Origin: Acanthopleura granulata
Taxonomy: Eukaryota > Mollusca > Polyplacophora > Chitonida > Chitonidae
DNA length: 64,000 nucleotides
Direction of reading: 5' to 3'
Assembly: GCA_016165875.1 (NCBI GenBank)
Contig: JABBOT010000010.1
Span: 7,595,875 to 7,659,874, forward strand
Notes under the pieces: model-generated
Database searches by the model: none
Seen by the model: the letters and a program-made list of their open reading frames with translations, nothing else
What the model was told of the DNA's origin: nothing
Made by a program: the position numbers and the translations under genes
Shown here: positions 1 through 12,619 of the stretch, piece by piece
How the letters are laid out: each line of letters begins with the position of its first letter
Position numbering within the stretch: the stretch's first letter is position 1

Positions 1-8
1 CATTGCAG

Positions 9-3000
9 ATGTTAAAATACAAACTGGCGGCCACTATCAAAGACCCTGGTGCCAAAATAAGACATTTACAACGTTGTTTGAGGTAACTGTTTAGTTGTTA
101 TTATTTTGAAACATGATCAGTTATGTTTATGATTTATCACGTATTAAGAAAAGTTCTTGTCTCAGCTGTCAGTGAGTGATAATCTTGCACACCAACCCAT
201 AAGCTGTATGTATAAGTATTGTAATAATAATACCCCAAATGGGTGTACAAGTATAATTTAAGGGTCATTTATTGTGGGCAGCCATGTTGGCTAATCATGT
301 CCCTCAGAACCCATATATGGCTATTTATTAACCGTTTCTTAACCATTGCACATATTTGCACGCATGCTAATTCACTATACAGGGAATTTAAATCACTCCC
401 TTTGAGTAAATCTTCTAACGCCAAAAAAGAGAAATCAACAATTAAACATTGTCCACTTTTGGGTCATAGTAACTCACCGAAAAGTGATGAAAATTCAGCA
501 CTTCATAACATGTAATTTGAAGTATCCATGAGAAACAACTTGATAAAATCCTCGGGTAAACACACCAAAGTGACATATCCATGGGCTGAAAGATGGATAA
601 CTCCTTGAGTAATGTGAAGAAAACTGCAAATGGTCAGTACAGACTACTTCTTGTCACGCTTCTCTTCAGTAACTCTCGAAAGTAACATTAACCCCCCCAG
701 TTAACATTGGTTGGGAAATAATCTCCCCTTGTAAACCTGGATAACCTCAAACTGTTTGCGTTAAACTTCACTCTCCAGAAGGGTTAATCCTTTTGAATGC
801 CTCATGCCACAGAATTTAAGAAAGATTTAGTAAATGACCTATACAGTATATCTATGGAGATAAGTTATCAATATATATATATACCAGTAGTAATTTGGTC
901 TTGAAGAGCCTTGGGCATCTTTTGATTTCAATGACAAGACTTTCTTCCTCTTTTAAGTCACTGTGACGCACAACATTGACAAGCCAAAAGAAATGGGGAA
1001 ATTGCCGTATACAACTGCCACCAAAAAGTTTTAGTTTGATCGATATCTGGACATAAATCTTTTTTCATCGGATCAAAATTCAGAATGATTTTTTTAGACA
1101 TCAGACACAATCATAGAGCTGTATAACCAAATCTGTTTTTTTTATATTTACTCCCAATCTTCTAACAAGTAATATTCCCTCTTAAAAAGGACTTAAAAAC
1201 TGGTATGGTCACGCTCCACATGAATCTGACTTATAAAGATAAAAACAACACTGTCACGAACATCATAGGGATGAGAGTGGAAAATGTTCATACCTATATG
1301 CATGTCTTACCCACCGTTACTCAGTGGCATATTTTATATATCTCTAGACAAAACTTCTTACTGTAGTGGTTACTTTGCAGATGAAAAATGGCAGAAATGC
1401 AAAAACTACTCATTTTTGTTACTCATGTCATGGCTGAGTTTATGTTTTACTGTCACAAAGCGAGACAAGCTTTTATTGGGTACTGTGTGGAGTATACGTC
1501 AACGATGTCAGTGGAGTGTTAATGGTTTTATTCAATGAGTGACCATGACCCGAATGTTGACCATGTTTAATTTTTTATTTCTGTTTTTCTGTGTGGTAGA
1601 TAATTTCATCAAAGGAATTGATTTATCTTCCCTGTATAGTGAATTAGATTATGTGTAAATATGAGCTTCAGTTGTGCAGCAGTTGAGAAACAGTTGATAA
1701 ATAGCTATACAGGGGTGCCTGTCACAGCCATGTTTTAGCCAACATCAAAAAAAGTTTGAAACTTGGATGTAGGAATGTTTAGCCAATAAATGACCCTTAG
1801 GGATACTAGAACCCCTCAGGGGTGAAATTTGACCAATTTTTTTTTATTTACAGTCTTATTCTCCATTTTCCTATCTTGCTTCTCACTTATGGATGAAAAC
1901 CAAATTCGAACTGTAAATATCTAAAATTTGACAAAATCTGTAACATGTTGTGAACCAAGGCAGTTGTGTTTTCTTAGTCCCCACCTGATTAGGGGGATTA
2001 TCTCATTGAAGGGGGTTACCTGCTGTGAATAGACACGCCTCTGGTAAATGTGTATTGCCCCTTCCATTAACTGTGTATGGCTGCTTGTGCAGACTGCCCT
2101 AGCAGACCTAATAACTAAAAGAACTTAATCAGTCTTAATCACCCCACCGGGATGCCATTGGGGAAGGGTTTATAAACACATTCTAGCAGGGTTTGCACAG
2201 AAATGCCAAGATAAAACACCAATTTACGCTATGATAGAACATGGTAAGATTTAAAATTTAACATAAGTAGGTGCATATGGTCACATTTGAACTGGAGGCA
2301 GGACAATTTGTGATTAAAACTAATTGGCAAACTAATTAATGACGAATTTTATCACAAATAATGCACCCCCAGACATTTTGGTCTTTTTCTCCCTTTCTGT
2401 TTATTTTTATTGTTTGCTTATTTTTCAACGTAATGCTTTGAAACTTGGCACACATGTAGCTAAATAGCTAAGCTGAAAAACAGTCCCACAGATTTTTGAT
2501 TTCTTTTTTAGTTTTAATGATGTTAGTAAAAGAACATCAAATTTCAAAATTTTTAAAAAATTTTTTAAATTTTTGAAAGTTTTAACTTTTTTTAACTGAT
2601 CACTCAGAACAATCTAAGATGAATTTATAAAATCTATGGGACCCTTTTTTATTTTAAATAGTAAATTATCCACCTGAGCAAGAAAACTTTGAGAATTTGG
2701 AAAATTAGTGAAAAAGTAGCACTTTGAAAAACAGCTCTATTTTATTTCAAACTCTGTCTTTATTTGGAATAATATAATAAAGTTAGGTAAATTAAAAATT
2801 TTTTTTTTTGAAATCAGCAGTTTAGCTTTCAGAATATATGTACATATGGCTATAGTTGATTAATATTTTGGGATACACAAGGTGAAATGTGAAATTTTGG
2901 CCCGGTTCTAGTATCCTTAATTTGTGACATCAGATATTTAAAAGATGAAAACTTGATGGTTTCAAAATGAGAAATTTTGTTCTTTGATAATATAGCGCCC

Positions 3001-6000
3001 ATTTTCGCAATCCTTCTCTGGTGACAGAAGCGGGACTGTTGGAGGAGCAAATCTCCATGATGGAGCGACAAGGTCCTATAGAGGTTTGTAGCAATCTGGC
3101 TGATGTAACAGATGTTAAGACATTGATGGAAGAGCTGTTTTAATGATTGTGTAAAGTATTTTTTCTCAAAGTAAAGCAACAGTTCTCATGTTCTTCCTAA
3201 ACGCATTAGGTGTTTCTTTAATTTTTGAATACCATTCATTAAACTTTTTGAAATAACAACCTTAATATTTATGTGGAATATTGATTCCAGTACACAAGAG
3301 GGTAAGTTGTGAAGATCAAATGATAACATGATGCTATGCTATTTACTGAAATATGGAAACAAATATGATGGATTGTTAGATGGGAGAGCAGGAATTCATG
3401 AGAGTAGCAGCATTTGATGTATGTTTTTGTGTGGGTAACATGATGTGATAACGGTCAATCAGTAATTCATTTGATGTCTGTTTTTGTGTGGCTAACATGA
3501 TGTGATAACGGTCAATCAGTAATTCATTTGATGTCTGTTTTTGTGTGGGTAACATGATGTGATAACGGTCAATCAGTAATTCATTTGATGTCTGTTTTTG
3601 TGTGGCTAACATGATGTGATAACGGTCAATCAGTAATTCATTTGATGTCTGTTTTTGTGTGGCTAACATGATGTGATAACGGTCAATCAGTAATTCATTG
3701 GGTAGCAACATCTGAATCCAGTTTGTGCAAGAATAGCATTATGGGATGTCCTTCAGTGTGGGGGTACTGTCATGTCAGTAGACTTGTACGACTATTTATT
3801 TGTATGTGTTTTCTCCGTTGTAGGACGCTGATGGGCGGGCAGAACAAGAAGGGAAGGTGTTGGCCTTCCGTGAGAACCCACGACGGGCCTCCATCATAAA
3901 CATGCCAGTCATCACCACACTATACTACTGCTGTTTTTACCATTATGACCTTCCAGAGGTAGGTGCTGGCATCAGATAAGGATTATGGCCTTCAGGAGGT
4001 AGGTGATGACATCAGATAAAGATTATGGCCTTCAGGAGGTAGGTGATGACATCAGATAAAGGTCATGACCTTCCGGAGGTAGGTGATGGCATCAAATAAA
4101 GATTATGACCTTCAGGAGCTAGGTGATGGTGTGAGATAAAGATCTTGACCTTCAGGAGGTAGTTGATGGCATCAGATCAGGGTCATGACCCTTCAGGAGT
4201 TTGGTAATGGCATGAGCTAAGTTTCTGTAGGTGTCATGCATGCATATGTAAATCATTGGTGAAATATTTGACACAAAACCTCCATAATGAAAGATTATAT
4301 ATCAGTACAGAAATGTTCACGTAATATGATGTGCTTTTTTATAATTTTTCATAAATTTCAAATTATTGATACGCTCAATTCTGAACTTGAGTTAATATGG
4401 ATTGTTTTTTTTTTTTTCATTTTGGCTTTCAGAATAATTTAGCTAGTCCAATGGCAATAAAGAAACAACATCAGGTGAGTATGAAGATGTTGTTAGAATG
4501 GGGATATGGTTGTTAGGCTTTAAAACAAAAATCATGTGAATATCAGTTTTTTCTAAATATAATATCTAGGCTTTTGTTTATTCCTGTATTTTTAAATCTG
4601 TATCATAAATCCTGACTCACCTGGTTTTTGGCCAAATATAATTATTAGCACTGAAAATACAAAAAAAATATGTCTAGTATCCATTGGAGACATAAAGAAT
4701 GGCAAGAATGGCAAACACTGTCAAAGAAATCTCTGCCATGTTGACAGAACTTTATTTTGCATCAAATTAATTTACTTTTTTTGTTATTTGATTGGTGTTT
4801 TATACTGTAGTCAATAATGTTTCACTTATACTAGGGTGGCCAGCATTGTTGTGGGAAGAAACAGGGCAGAGGCCTTTGGAAACCCACAAACATCCTCAGG
4901 TTGCCCACATAAGCCAGCATGAGCTGGAACTCACGGTAACAACATTGGTGGGAGGCTCTTTGGTCATTGTGCTATGTTAGCATGCTAATCACCAGGCCAC
5001 ATAGGCCACATATCATAGATGCCCAATTGAAGTTTACGGTGCGGTGGCGTACATGGTAGAGCGTCTGCCTTGTAAGCGGTAGATCTAGGGCTCAACCCTG
5101 GATCCACCTGAAGACTAACTTTTGTAAGCGTGTCATTTCCTTTGTATGGCACTCATAATAAGAGGAACAGACCAGTGTCAGCATAATGTGACTGGATAGG
5201 GTGTCGTGTCTGGTGTCTTTGGCAAGTCATTCCAGTGAGGCAGCACTGTTGATATGTCGGCATTGGATTCAGCTTGCTACAATATGACACCATGGTAATG
5301 TGGCCAAAATCATGTTGAAGGCAACGATAAGCCTGAGTCAATCAAATTGAAGTAGGCACTGTTGCTGAATTCGTCATTCCGATGGCTGTATGTTGCGATG
5401 TATCCTTATTTCAGCTAACAGATAAACAGTTTTTATGGACAGCACTGGGGGCCAGATCCAGGTTAAAAAGGTGGAAGGATGTGGAAACTTTACTAACAAC
5501 CAAGGTGAGTTTGATGAAATATTAAAATCTAGAGGTATGGGAGGAAAATAGTGAGAATTCTAATTAACCTACCTGTTGTTAGAGTATGAGGGTAGCTTCA
5601 AAGAAAGTAATGGTCATGGGTTCCCCCTGGTCACTGCCTGCTTTCCTCCCACCATAATGGCGGCGACTGTTATAGAAGTGAAATATTCTTTAGTAGGGTG
5701 TAAAACACCAATCAGGTAAATAAATGAATAAGTCAAAGCAAGTAAAGGCTTCCATTTTGGTAAATCTGTATTTTGACTTAAATTTATGCCAATGTGAAAG
5801 CTGTACCCCAAAATACTGTAGTTCTGGATTATACAGGCAAGACTGACAGGTACACAGACAGACAGTCACAGAAGGTTCCTGTTTATTTTTTTCAGAGTTG
5901 GTTTGGAGGAACCAAAATGAAGTCTGTGATTGGATTTGACAAAGTTGTGGTTGTTCTCCACAAGACAGGAGCTCCAAGTGATGTAAGGAACCAGTGGTTC

Positions 6001-7850
6001 TTTAGATCAGCTTACAGTAATTATTGGTTTTGTTATCCTGAGAAGTGAGAGAGAATGCTTCATCTTGACTTAGCATTTCTGCTCTTATTTCACCTTCTTC
6101 AGGAGATTGAAAGTGGTAAAATAAATGCTGAAATATTGAGTGAAGTTCTCTGGTTTTTAAGTCACCACTAGTTGTTTACAGATGATGTAAGCTCTTTTGT
6201 ATCAGATTATCATTGTGCTATTTCACAAATTGTCTTTCCTACAATTAGACTTTATTTTGAATTATGTACCTGCACATATCGCTTTGATGAGTCAGTTCTT
6301 CCTTAGTTATTTTAACACTGTCAAAATTATGTTGTTGACTTTGAGAGTAGACTAAATATACCCAAAATGCAATAATGGAGTGAGAGTTCCCAAAAGAGAG
6401 TATTTGAAAAGCATAGAACAATATATACATTTGTGATAAGATATCTGTTCAATGACTCTTTCCAGATTTTAAGCAAGTATTTGAAGTTAGTAGATGATGT
6501 TGAGCAGAGGTTGACTCTGGCAAAGAAATATGGCTGTCACGAGGCTGTGGTTGATGTAGGTACCTTTGCTTGGGAGAACCTTTTATTCTTCACTCTTTTT
6601 ATGATCAAAATGTCAAGTGGGTCTGCAAATTTGAACATTCAAAGTGTACATGTATGATATCTAGTCTGAAGGTACATTACCCATTTTATGTATGAAATAG
6701 TTATTAGATTGACAAACATGTGCCCTGGCAACATATAAGCCTTTTTGCTAGTGGGTTTCCTATGGTCTCAGTGGTGTAGTATGTGTCAGTTCTCAAGAAG
6801 TGACTGTCACGTGTACTTAAGTGTTTTTTATATGATCAGTCAGACACTGTAAAGTGTTATTTGTCATATTTTAAATGTGAAGATGTTGTTTCCAACTCTT
6901 TTGTGTGCTAAAATGTTTTTTATTTCTATTAGACAGTGTTTTAATGTTGTTAGTGACTTTCAGAGGTTGTTAAGTATTGTGTATGACTCTCAGTCGTGGT
7001 AACTTGGTGGTATTGACTTTTAGACATACATTGCCCTGCGTGACCGGATTGAGCTGGAGTCCTATATGAGGAAGTTGCAACCGAGGAGTAAAGAATATTA
7101 TTATGCTGAAGATGCTCTTCAAAATTCTGTAAGTAATAGGAATATATCCATCAAAGAAATGTGATACCAAAAGTAGAGGGAAGACTGAAGCACTACAGTC
7201 TATGGCGACTTCCACATGAAGTCAGAAGTCATCACTCACAAGTTTGTGTAACTTCTGTGGTGTGCCTGCTGTATTTCAAATACCAAGGTGAACACAAGTT
7301 CTGGTTAGGCATGTACGCATGATATCAGATGTTGAGGAGGATATATGTAACAGTACACCCAATACAGGTAAACACTGGTGTAATAAGTAGCCAGTCACTA
7401 CTGTGCAACCAAGAACAAGTTGATACTTCTGAGCTTTGTGTATACGACAGTACAATCAGAGACAGATGTCTGATGTTATCATCAGATGTGTGTAACATGT
7501 CTTACGTGACATACAATTTTCTGGCTCACAGGGTCACATAAAATAATGGTAAGTGTTACACCTTGTGTACAGTGTGTAGTACCATACTCAGGTGACATTA
7601 CAGGTGGTTGGAAGCAAGGAAGGCATGGTCATAGTAAGGCAGCAAACTAGAACTGAAAACTGAGGTAAAGTTTTTGAGAAGATAAAAATGTCTAAAATTA
7701 GAAATGTTGATGCACTGAAATGTGATTTAATATTCAGTGTTTTGTATGTATGGTTAATTGTTTTATTATGGGAGTAGAATTAGTACCAGTTTTATTCATA
7801 GGCGTCTTATATTATTATTATCATTGTAGGCATACAAGTGGAAAACCTGA
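9..7850 (+). CDS. VIPAS39: VIPAS39 / SPE-39 homologue, C-terminal nine exons (5' end outside window)
   Basis: Exons (GT...AG, phases consistent): 9-82, 2996-3083, 3824-3958, 4433-4474, 5415-5504, 5896-5982, 6466-6555, 7024-7128, 7830-7850. They give 243 residues plus TGA, about half of the usual 490-residue protein. The match to vertebrate VIPAS39 runs throughout: MLKYKLAATIKDP, then FRENPRRASIINMP and TLYYCCFYHYD (human has a similar FYHY block), SWFGGTKMKSVIGFDKVV, LVDDVEQRLTLAKKY, ALRDRIELESYMRKL, and a short WK-type end (human ends in RWKN, here YKWKT). Known role of the family: VIPAS39 binds VPS33B (CHEVI complex) in late-endosome and lysosome-related organelle sorting. The final coding exon is only 21 nt including the stop. 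Introns hold tandem repeats and SINEs. Family assignment is firm; the exact end of exon 2 (donor gtttgt) is the least certain junction. Confidence 0.93.
83..2995 (+). other. Long VIPAS39 intron without recognised features
   Basis: This is the intron between the first two VIPAS39 exons in the window. It is AT-rich with homopolymer T and A runs, for example near 2530-2600 and 2790-2810. Short ORFs occur on both strands but none resembles a known protein or has convincing splice sites. Confidence 0.6.
3412..3700. repeat. 57-bp minisatellite, about 5 copies, in a VIPAS39 intron
   Basis: Five near-identical 57-bp units, each containing GTGATAACGGTCAATCAG and TTTGATGTCTGTTTTTGTGT. The period is a multiple of three, so the minus strand stays open through the array; that translation is a by-product, not a gene. 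Confidence 0.9.
3942..4221 (+). repeat. 40-bp tandem repeat that includes a VIPAS39 splice donor
   Basis: Seven 40-bp units start at 3942, 3982, 4022, 4062, 4102, 4142 and 4182. The first unit is the last 17 nt of exon 3824-3958 plus the start of its intron (TTCCAGAG|GTAGGTG). Later units repeat TTCAGGAGGTAGGTGATG, so several carry a copy of the exon end and 5' splice site. See findings. Confidence 0.88.
4783..5008 (-). mobile_element. tRNA-derived SINE (family A), minus orientation
   Basis: Read on the minus strand it has a head ending in TGGTGATTAGCATGCTAAC-like sequence, the AGCTCATGCTGGCTTATGTG block, the ACCTGAGGATG block and a tail ending in accaatcaaat. It matches the better preserved copy at 47384-47650. 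Ends are approximate. Confidence 0.75.
5035..5350 (+). mobile_element. tRNA-derived SINE (family B)
   Basis: The head resembles a tRNA: A-box-like TGGTAGAGCGTCTG and B-box-like GGGCTCAACCC, with a spacing typical of tRNA-derived SINEs. The body contains TGTGACTGGATAGGGTGTCG, CAGTGAGGCAGCACTG and a closing caacgataagcctgagtcaa. Parts of the same body recur at 16.9-17.1 kb (minus) and 49.6 kb. It lies in a VIPAS39 intron. Confidence 0.7.
5605..5727 (+). mobile_element. SINE family A, 5'-truncated copy
   Basis: Only the central and 3' part is present: GGTCATGGGTTCCCCCTGG, TTTCCTCCCACCATAATGG, AAGTGAAATATTCTTTAGTA and a tail with caccaatcaggtaaataaat. It lies in the VIPAS39 intron before exon 5896-5982. 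Confidence 0.75.
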
Positions 7851-10800
7851 AGGCTGAAGGGAGGGATTAACCACAAGGATGAGTGTAAACATGATGTTAG
7901 CATTCCAGGGAAAGTTATCCCCCCCTGCTTTGTGACACACTGCTCCTGCTTCAGGCTATGGCTCCTGGGAATACCCAACTTTGTCACTATACTATGGCAT
8001 AAGGCTGTTAAGCTACAGGAGTAAGGCTGTGATTTGTCACCCCCGACCGATACATTTATAGATCATCTACTCTGCTTACCTGTGTATCTTGTGGTCTGGG
8101 AACACCAATATGTATCACCACAAACTAATGCTCAGTGGTTATTGCATGCTCAGTCAATGCTAACTTTGTTATAAAGAATTATCCAAACTTAACTGGTAAC
8201 AACGCAAGTTCAGAAGCCCACAGTTATGGACATGTAATGCTACAGAAAAAATCCCAGTAAATGTTTTACAGTGCAATATGACCTGGTAGTCCATTTGGAG
8301 ATCTTCTGTGTTGTAGTGCTCAGAACTCCATGTACTGTCCATTCATCCAAGGACAGTCCTCACTGGATCTTAAGCAGATAACATCTTCTGAGCTAAGGGC
8401 TGTTATGAAAATGGAACTTGTATCTTGTAATATGTCAGTTTATGATATTCGAGACAGTACTTTTACTTAGTCTTAGTTAGTTTTCATTAGTCGTTAAGGG
8501 TGTATGGCAGATGCTATGAGTTTTGTTTGGCACATTCTGTGATTCTTGTAGAATAATCAAGTACCTCTGCATGGCCCATAGGTGTGTAAATGGTCTAAGG
8601 TGGAGAAGAGAAGTGAAGCTCTTGTACTATCCTCTTCCCTGTTAAGGATCATGGCTGGTATACATCGCCATGGTTGTGGTCAATGAGGTCCTTGACCATT
8701 GAGGTCACGTGTTTGAATCCCGTTCTCACCTGTGGTTTCACACAACAGGCTAGTGGTGAGGTTAGGATGTTTTCTCCTCCCTGAGCCAGATTATCATCAT
8801 GTACTTAGGCCTAAAAGTACAAATGATATTGAGTATTCCATATTACATAGAATAAAACGAACAAATTTTAGCAGTGATGTTTACCGTAGTCTTTGACAAT
8901 GTTCCATTAATGCACCAGGTTACAACTGCCCTTGAATTTTTGAGGCAGATTACATCTTAAAGGAGCTAAAGAATGGAAAGAATGGACTCCAGAGTAGAAA
9001 TTTTGTTATAACTTGCTGAAAGGCACTACAAAAGGGATTTCTTTGAGATCATAACTTCATGCGCAAAGCAACTGTATATTAAAAGAAAAATGCATTTATA
9101 TTGAAATCTGTCTGATAAGCCGACTCGTACAAATTTGTAGGTCGCCATTATAGCCCATGTCCGAATGCTCATTAGCCATTGTTTACAATGTGTTTGTCTT
9201 TGGGTTCAGTGATAGACCTCTTCTTAACTTTAACTGAAGCAAATAAACACTGTATGCTTAGCACTGCAACATTTTGTCAAACGCTTGTGGTCAGTTGTGG
9301 GTGCATGACACCATAATGTCACCTTCGGTCAGTAATTTTTACCTGCCCTGTCATGTTTCAAAGAAATCAAAAAACATTTTTCCCTTGTGTTTCATATACT
9401 CAAGTTTCACGCTTTTCAATAATGTTTATCCGTCTTGCTGACAGGAGGTCTCGTTTAATTTTATCTTGACAGAAATCAGGGTTATCCGGTATACATTCAT
9501 TTTGCATAGTTTCACAGACACGTGTGGGATGTTTTGATGTTGTGGCTTCTTGCACCAAAAATGTTTTGCATGTGAGAAGCACCTCAGTAACTTGCAGGAA
9601 GTTAGTGGTTTACCCTGAGCAACTCTGTAATACACAAGTTAAACTGTGAAATATTGCACACCTCTAGTGTGTTTTGTAAAACTTATCAGTGGCATGACAG
9701 GATTCTAGGCACTCCCATTTCCCATTAACCTGGCTGCCATTGTATTAATGAAACACTGACTAGTGTGAAACTAAACAACCATGAAGTAAATGGTTACCTC
9801 GGCTGTAAACACGACTCCTGCCATACATGCACGAGTGAAATAGTCTAGGCTGTGGCCTTGATCAAGAGACAGAAGGGTGTTATGTGATATTCCAGAGAAT
9901 ATACATCCATCTCAAAAACAACTGGCAGTGTGTGCAGTCAACCATTGTACATTCCTTTCACAGTATGTGTTTATGGTATCAGCTGTTACAAGCAATTAAA
10001 TACTGGTAGGTCCTAAAGTTTGGTTTAAATACACAGCTGAAAGTTTTCCATCGTGTGTTGTTTTGTACATTCAGTCGACCACAGTGATTAGGGTAAATGG
10101 CCTAATATTTCGCCCTTGACTAAATGTCACATTTTGACCAATGTTGACAGTTCTGTTTATCTTAGGAAGGTATTTTGAAGTTTTCCTCCTACTGGAAAAA
10201 TATAAACCTCTAAAAATACAATGTTGGGGGCAACTTTTAGGTCATATACTGTCTGGTAGTTAGGAGAACATTACGTGTGTGTCAGCTTAATTGTCACAAG
10301 AAAACATTTGTAAGAAAGATTGAACTGTTATTACAAAACATTGTTAACCGTTATTCTGAACCTGCATTGATTGACTAAGCTAATTGTCACGTGACATGCC
10401 CAATAGTTTCCATTTTAGGTTTAATGCTGTTTGGAAACCCATTGTGTATGTAATGCATAATTTTTAGTACCATTCTCTGACATATCAATTTATATAGATG
10501 TTTTATATGTACATATGTTTATGTCCCATTAAAATTTTGGAATCTTTATTTTAATGACATGAATATGTACTGTTTTTATGCCCTGGACATATTTTATATT
10601 TGTAAATGGCCCATTATATTTGATCTAACGGTAACATGTATATTTATGTACAAAGGTGAACAGTTAGAAATTTCAAGATTTGATGAAAATTCGGTAATTT
10701 TACCTCTGATATTAATTTTCAGCCAATCACTTAGACCTCCAACCATGGAAAGAAAGTCCCTATTTAAATACCTTGAATGACCTAAAATTTCATTCGTGAC

Positions 10801-11690
10801 AAAACTGCTTATATTTCCTCATTCTGAGAGTTCTGTTGACTGTAGAGAGGTGTTTTGAAGCTTGTTATGATGATGTCCACTGGAAAAGTGTAAGTTTCAG
10901 CTCCAAATGTAGTATTTTGTGACATTTATTTGCTCCTGAAAATGTGCATTTTGGGGTGAAATTTTAGGTCATTTAGAGTACCTGTGGATGTGCAACTGTG
11001 TGGAGAAATCAAATAGTTTGTCATTTGTGACCTTGCCACATTGTGGTGATTGGCAGGTGTATACAATGACGACAATTATCCACAGAACTGGACTTGAATT
11101 TCCAAACTCACCTTGTACATCCTGTAAACAAATACCCGCTATTTCAAGTGAAATCCACGAATTATGAATAATATTGGCTATTGCATGGATATACATGTAC
11201 CTGATAAATATTTTAAGATCCATCTGACCCAGTTTGCGGTAAAGCAACAAAATGATAGCAGTATGTTATCACAACGTTGTAATGTTGAAACCTGAAAGCG
11301 TTGCATTGAGTGTAATAGATAAATGAGAGTGATTTCCAACAAGAACGTGAATTCCTTGAGATAACATGATTATCAGGTAAACATTGTACTGTATCTAGAG
11401 TGAAAGGTTTGTGTGCATACAGCAATAAACTTGGCCCAGAGCAGGTGTCAAATATTACTGATATTGTCGTATTCTGCCACCTTTCTGAAAGTCTACGAAT
11501 GCTCCGCTGAATTTAAGTAAGCATACTTGTGATCTGAGAGACCTTTAAAACTGGTATCGGAAAATATTTTGACAGAATTCATGAATGGAACTTGAATTCT
11601 GAGAATAGAAATAAACACCTGTTGTGTTTTGTTCTCATTGTTTTAGAAAAAACCCCTACGGGGCTGTGAAGTAGCTACTTCATAGTGCAA
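7851..11690. other. Intergenic stretch after VIPAS39; no gene recognised
   Basis: No exon chain or RNA gene was found. Two things are visible. A possible tRNA-like SINE head lies near 8660-8790, with B-box-like GTTTGAATCCC. Two diverged direct copies of an unknown sequence lie at about 10090-10260 and 10776-10985; both contain AGTTCTGTT, GGT(A/G)TTTTGAAG, an ACTGGAAAA block and end near TTTTAGGTCAT. Confidence 0.5.
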
Positions 11691-11699
11691 TGACAGCTG

Positions 11700-12020
11700 T
11701 CTGGTTGTTTGTTATTTTCTCCATCTGTCATTTTCCACATGTGGATTTTCCATGTCAGTGATTTTCCACATCTGTCAGTTTTCCTCCTCAGTTTGTTCTC
11801 CACATCAGTCAGTTTTTCACATTAGTCATTTTCCTACCAGTCACTTTTCTGTAAGTCATTTTCCCTGAGTCAGTTCCAACATCAGTTATTTTCCAAATCA
11901 CTCATTATTTATACCAGTCAGTTTTCCACATCTGTCAGTTTTCCACATCTGTCAACTTCCACATTAGTCATTTTCCACAGGAGCCTTTTTTGACATGTCG
12001 GTTTTCCACATCTATCAGTG
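11700..12020. repeat. Degenerate short tandem repeat (TTTTCCACATcTGTCAG type)
   Basis: About 300 bp of imperfect units of roughly 18-20 bp built around TTTTCCACATCTGTCAG with many substitutions and length changes. It is a decayed minisatellite about 0.6 kb before the large 78-bp array. Confidence 0.75.
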
Positions 12021-12619
12021 CATTCCTTCAATGACATATTGTTTTTTAATCTTATGAGGTGGCATTAGGGTGAAGTAGGACACCGTCATCGTTGGGTCAG
12101 AAATGGTTTCTAATGAAAATTGCTTGTTAGGCCACAGCCTAGAGCTGTTATTGGGGAGAGTGCTGCAAACCATATGAACAATCCTACTCCTACAAGGGCT
12201 ATCTTCAGTTTCTTAAGCAACCATTACAACATTCTTATAGCCAGAGATTCACAAGCCTAAACTGAAAGCAATATCACATTTGAGAAGTAAGGCTGCTGAG
12301 ATGTGGGGGTACCAAGCATTGATCGGTTGTGGGACAAACTAGGATGCAGTCCATGTACCGTGAAATCCTGCTCCTAGGTGTGAATTGTCTTCCAAATCAT
12401 AGGACTGATATGTGATAAGAAGCGAATCTCATTTTATATAAAATACAACTCCTTGATTGGGATATACATTAAGGCTTTATTATGAATACAAGACTGATAG
12501 CACTGTGCAACAGTTCAGGTAAGAGCTTGAAAACGTGATAACATTGACATACAAGAACGTTCACCTGGTACATTATAGGGACAGTGGTTCGCATTCGTAA
12601 GTGTGACAGGCAGTTGAGG

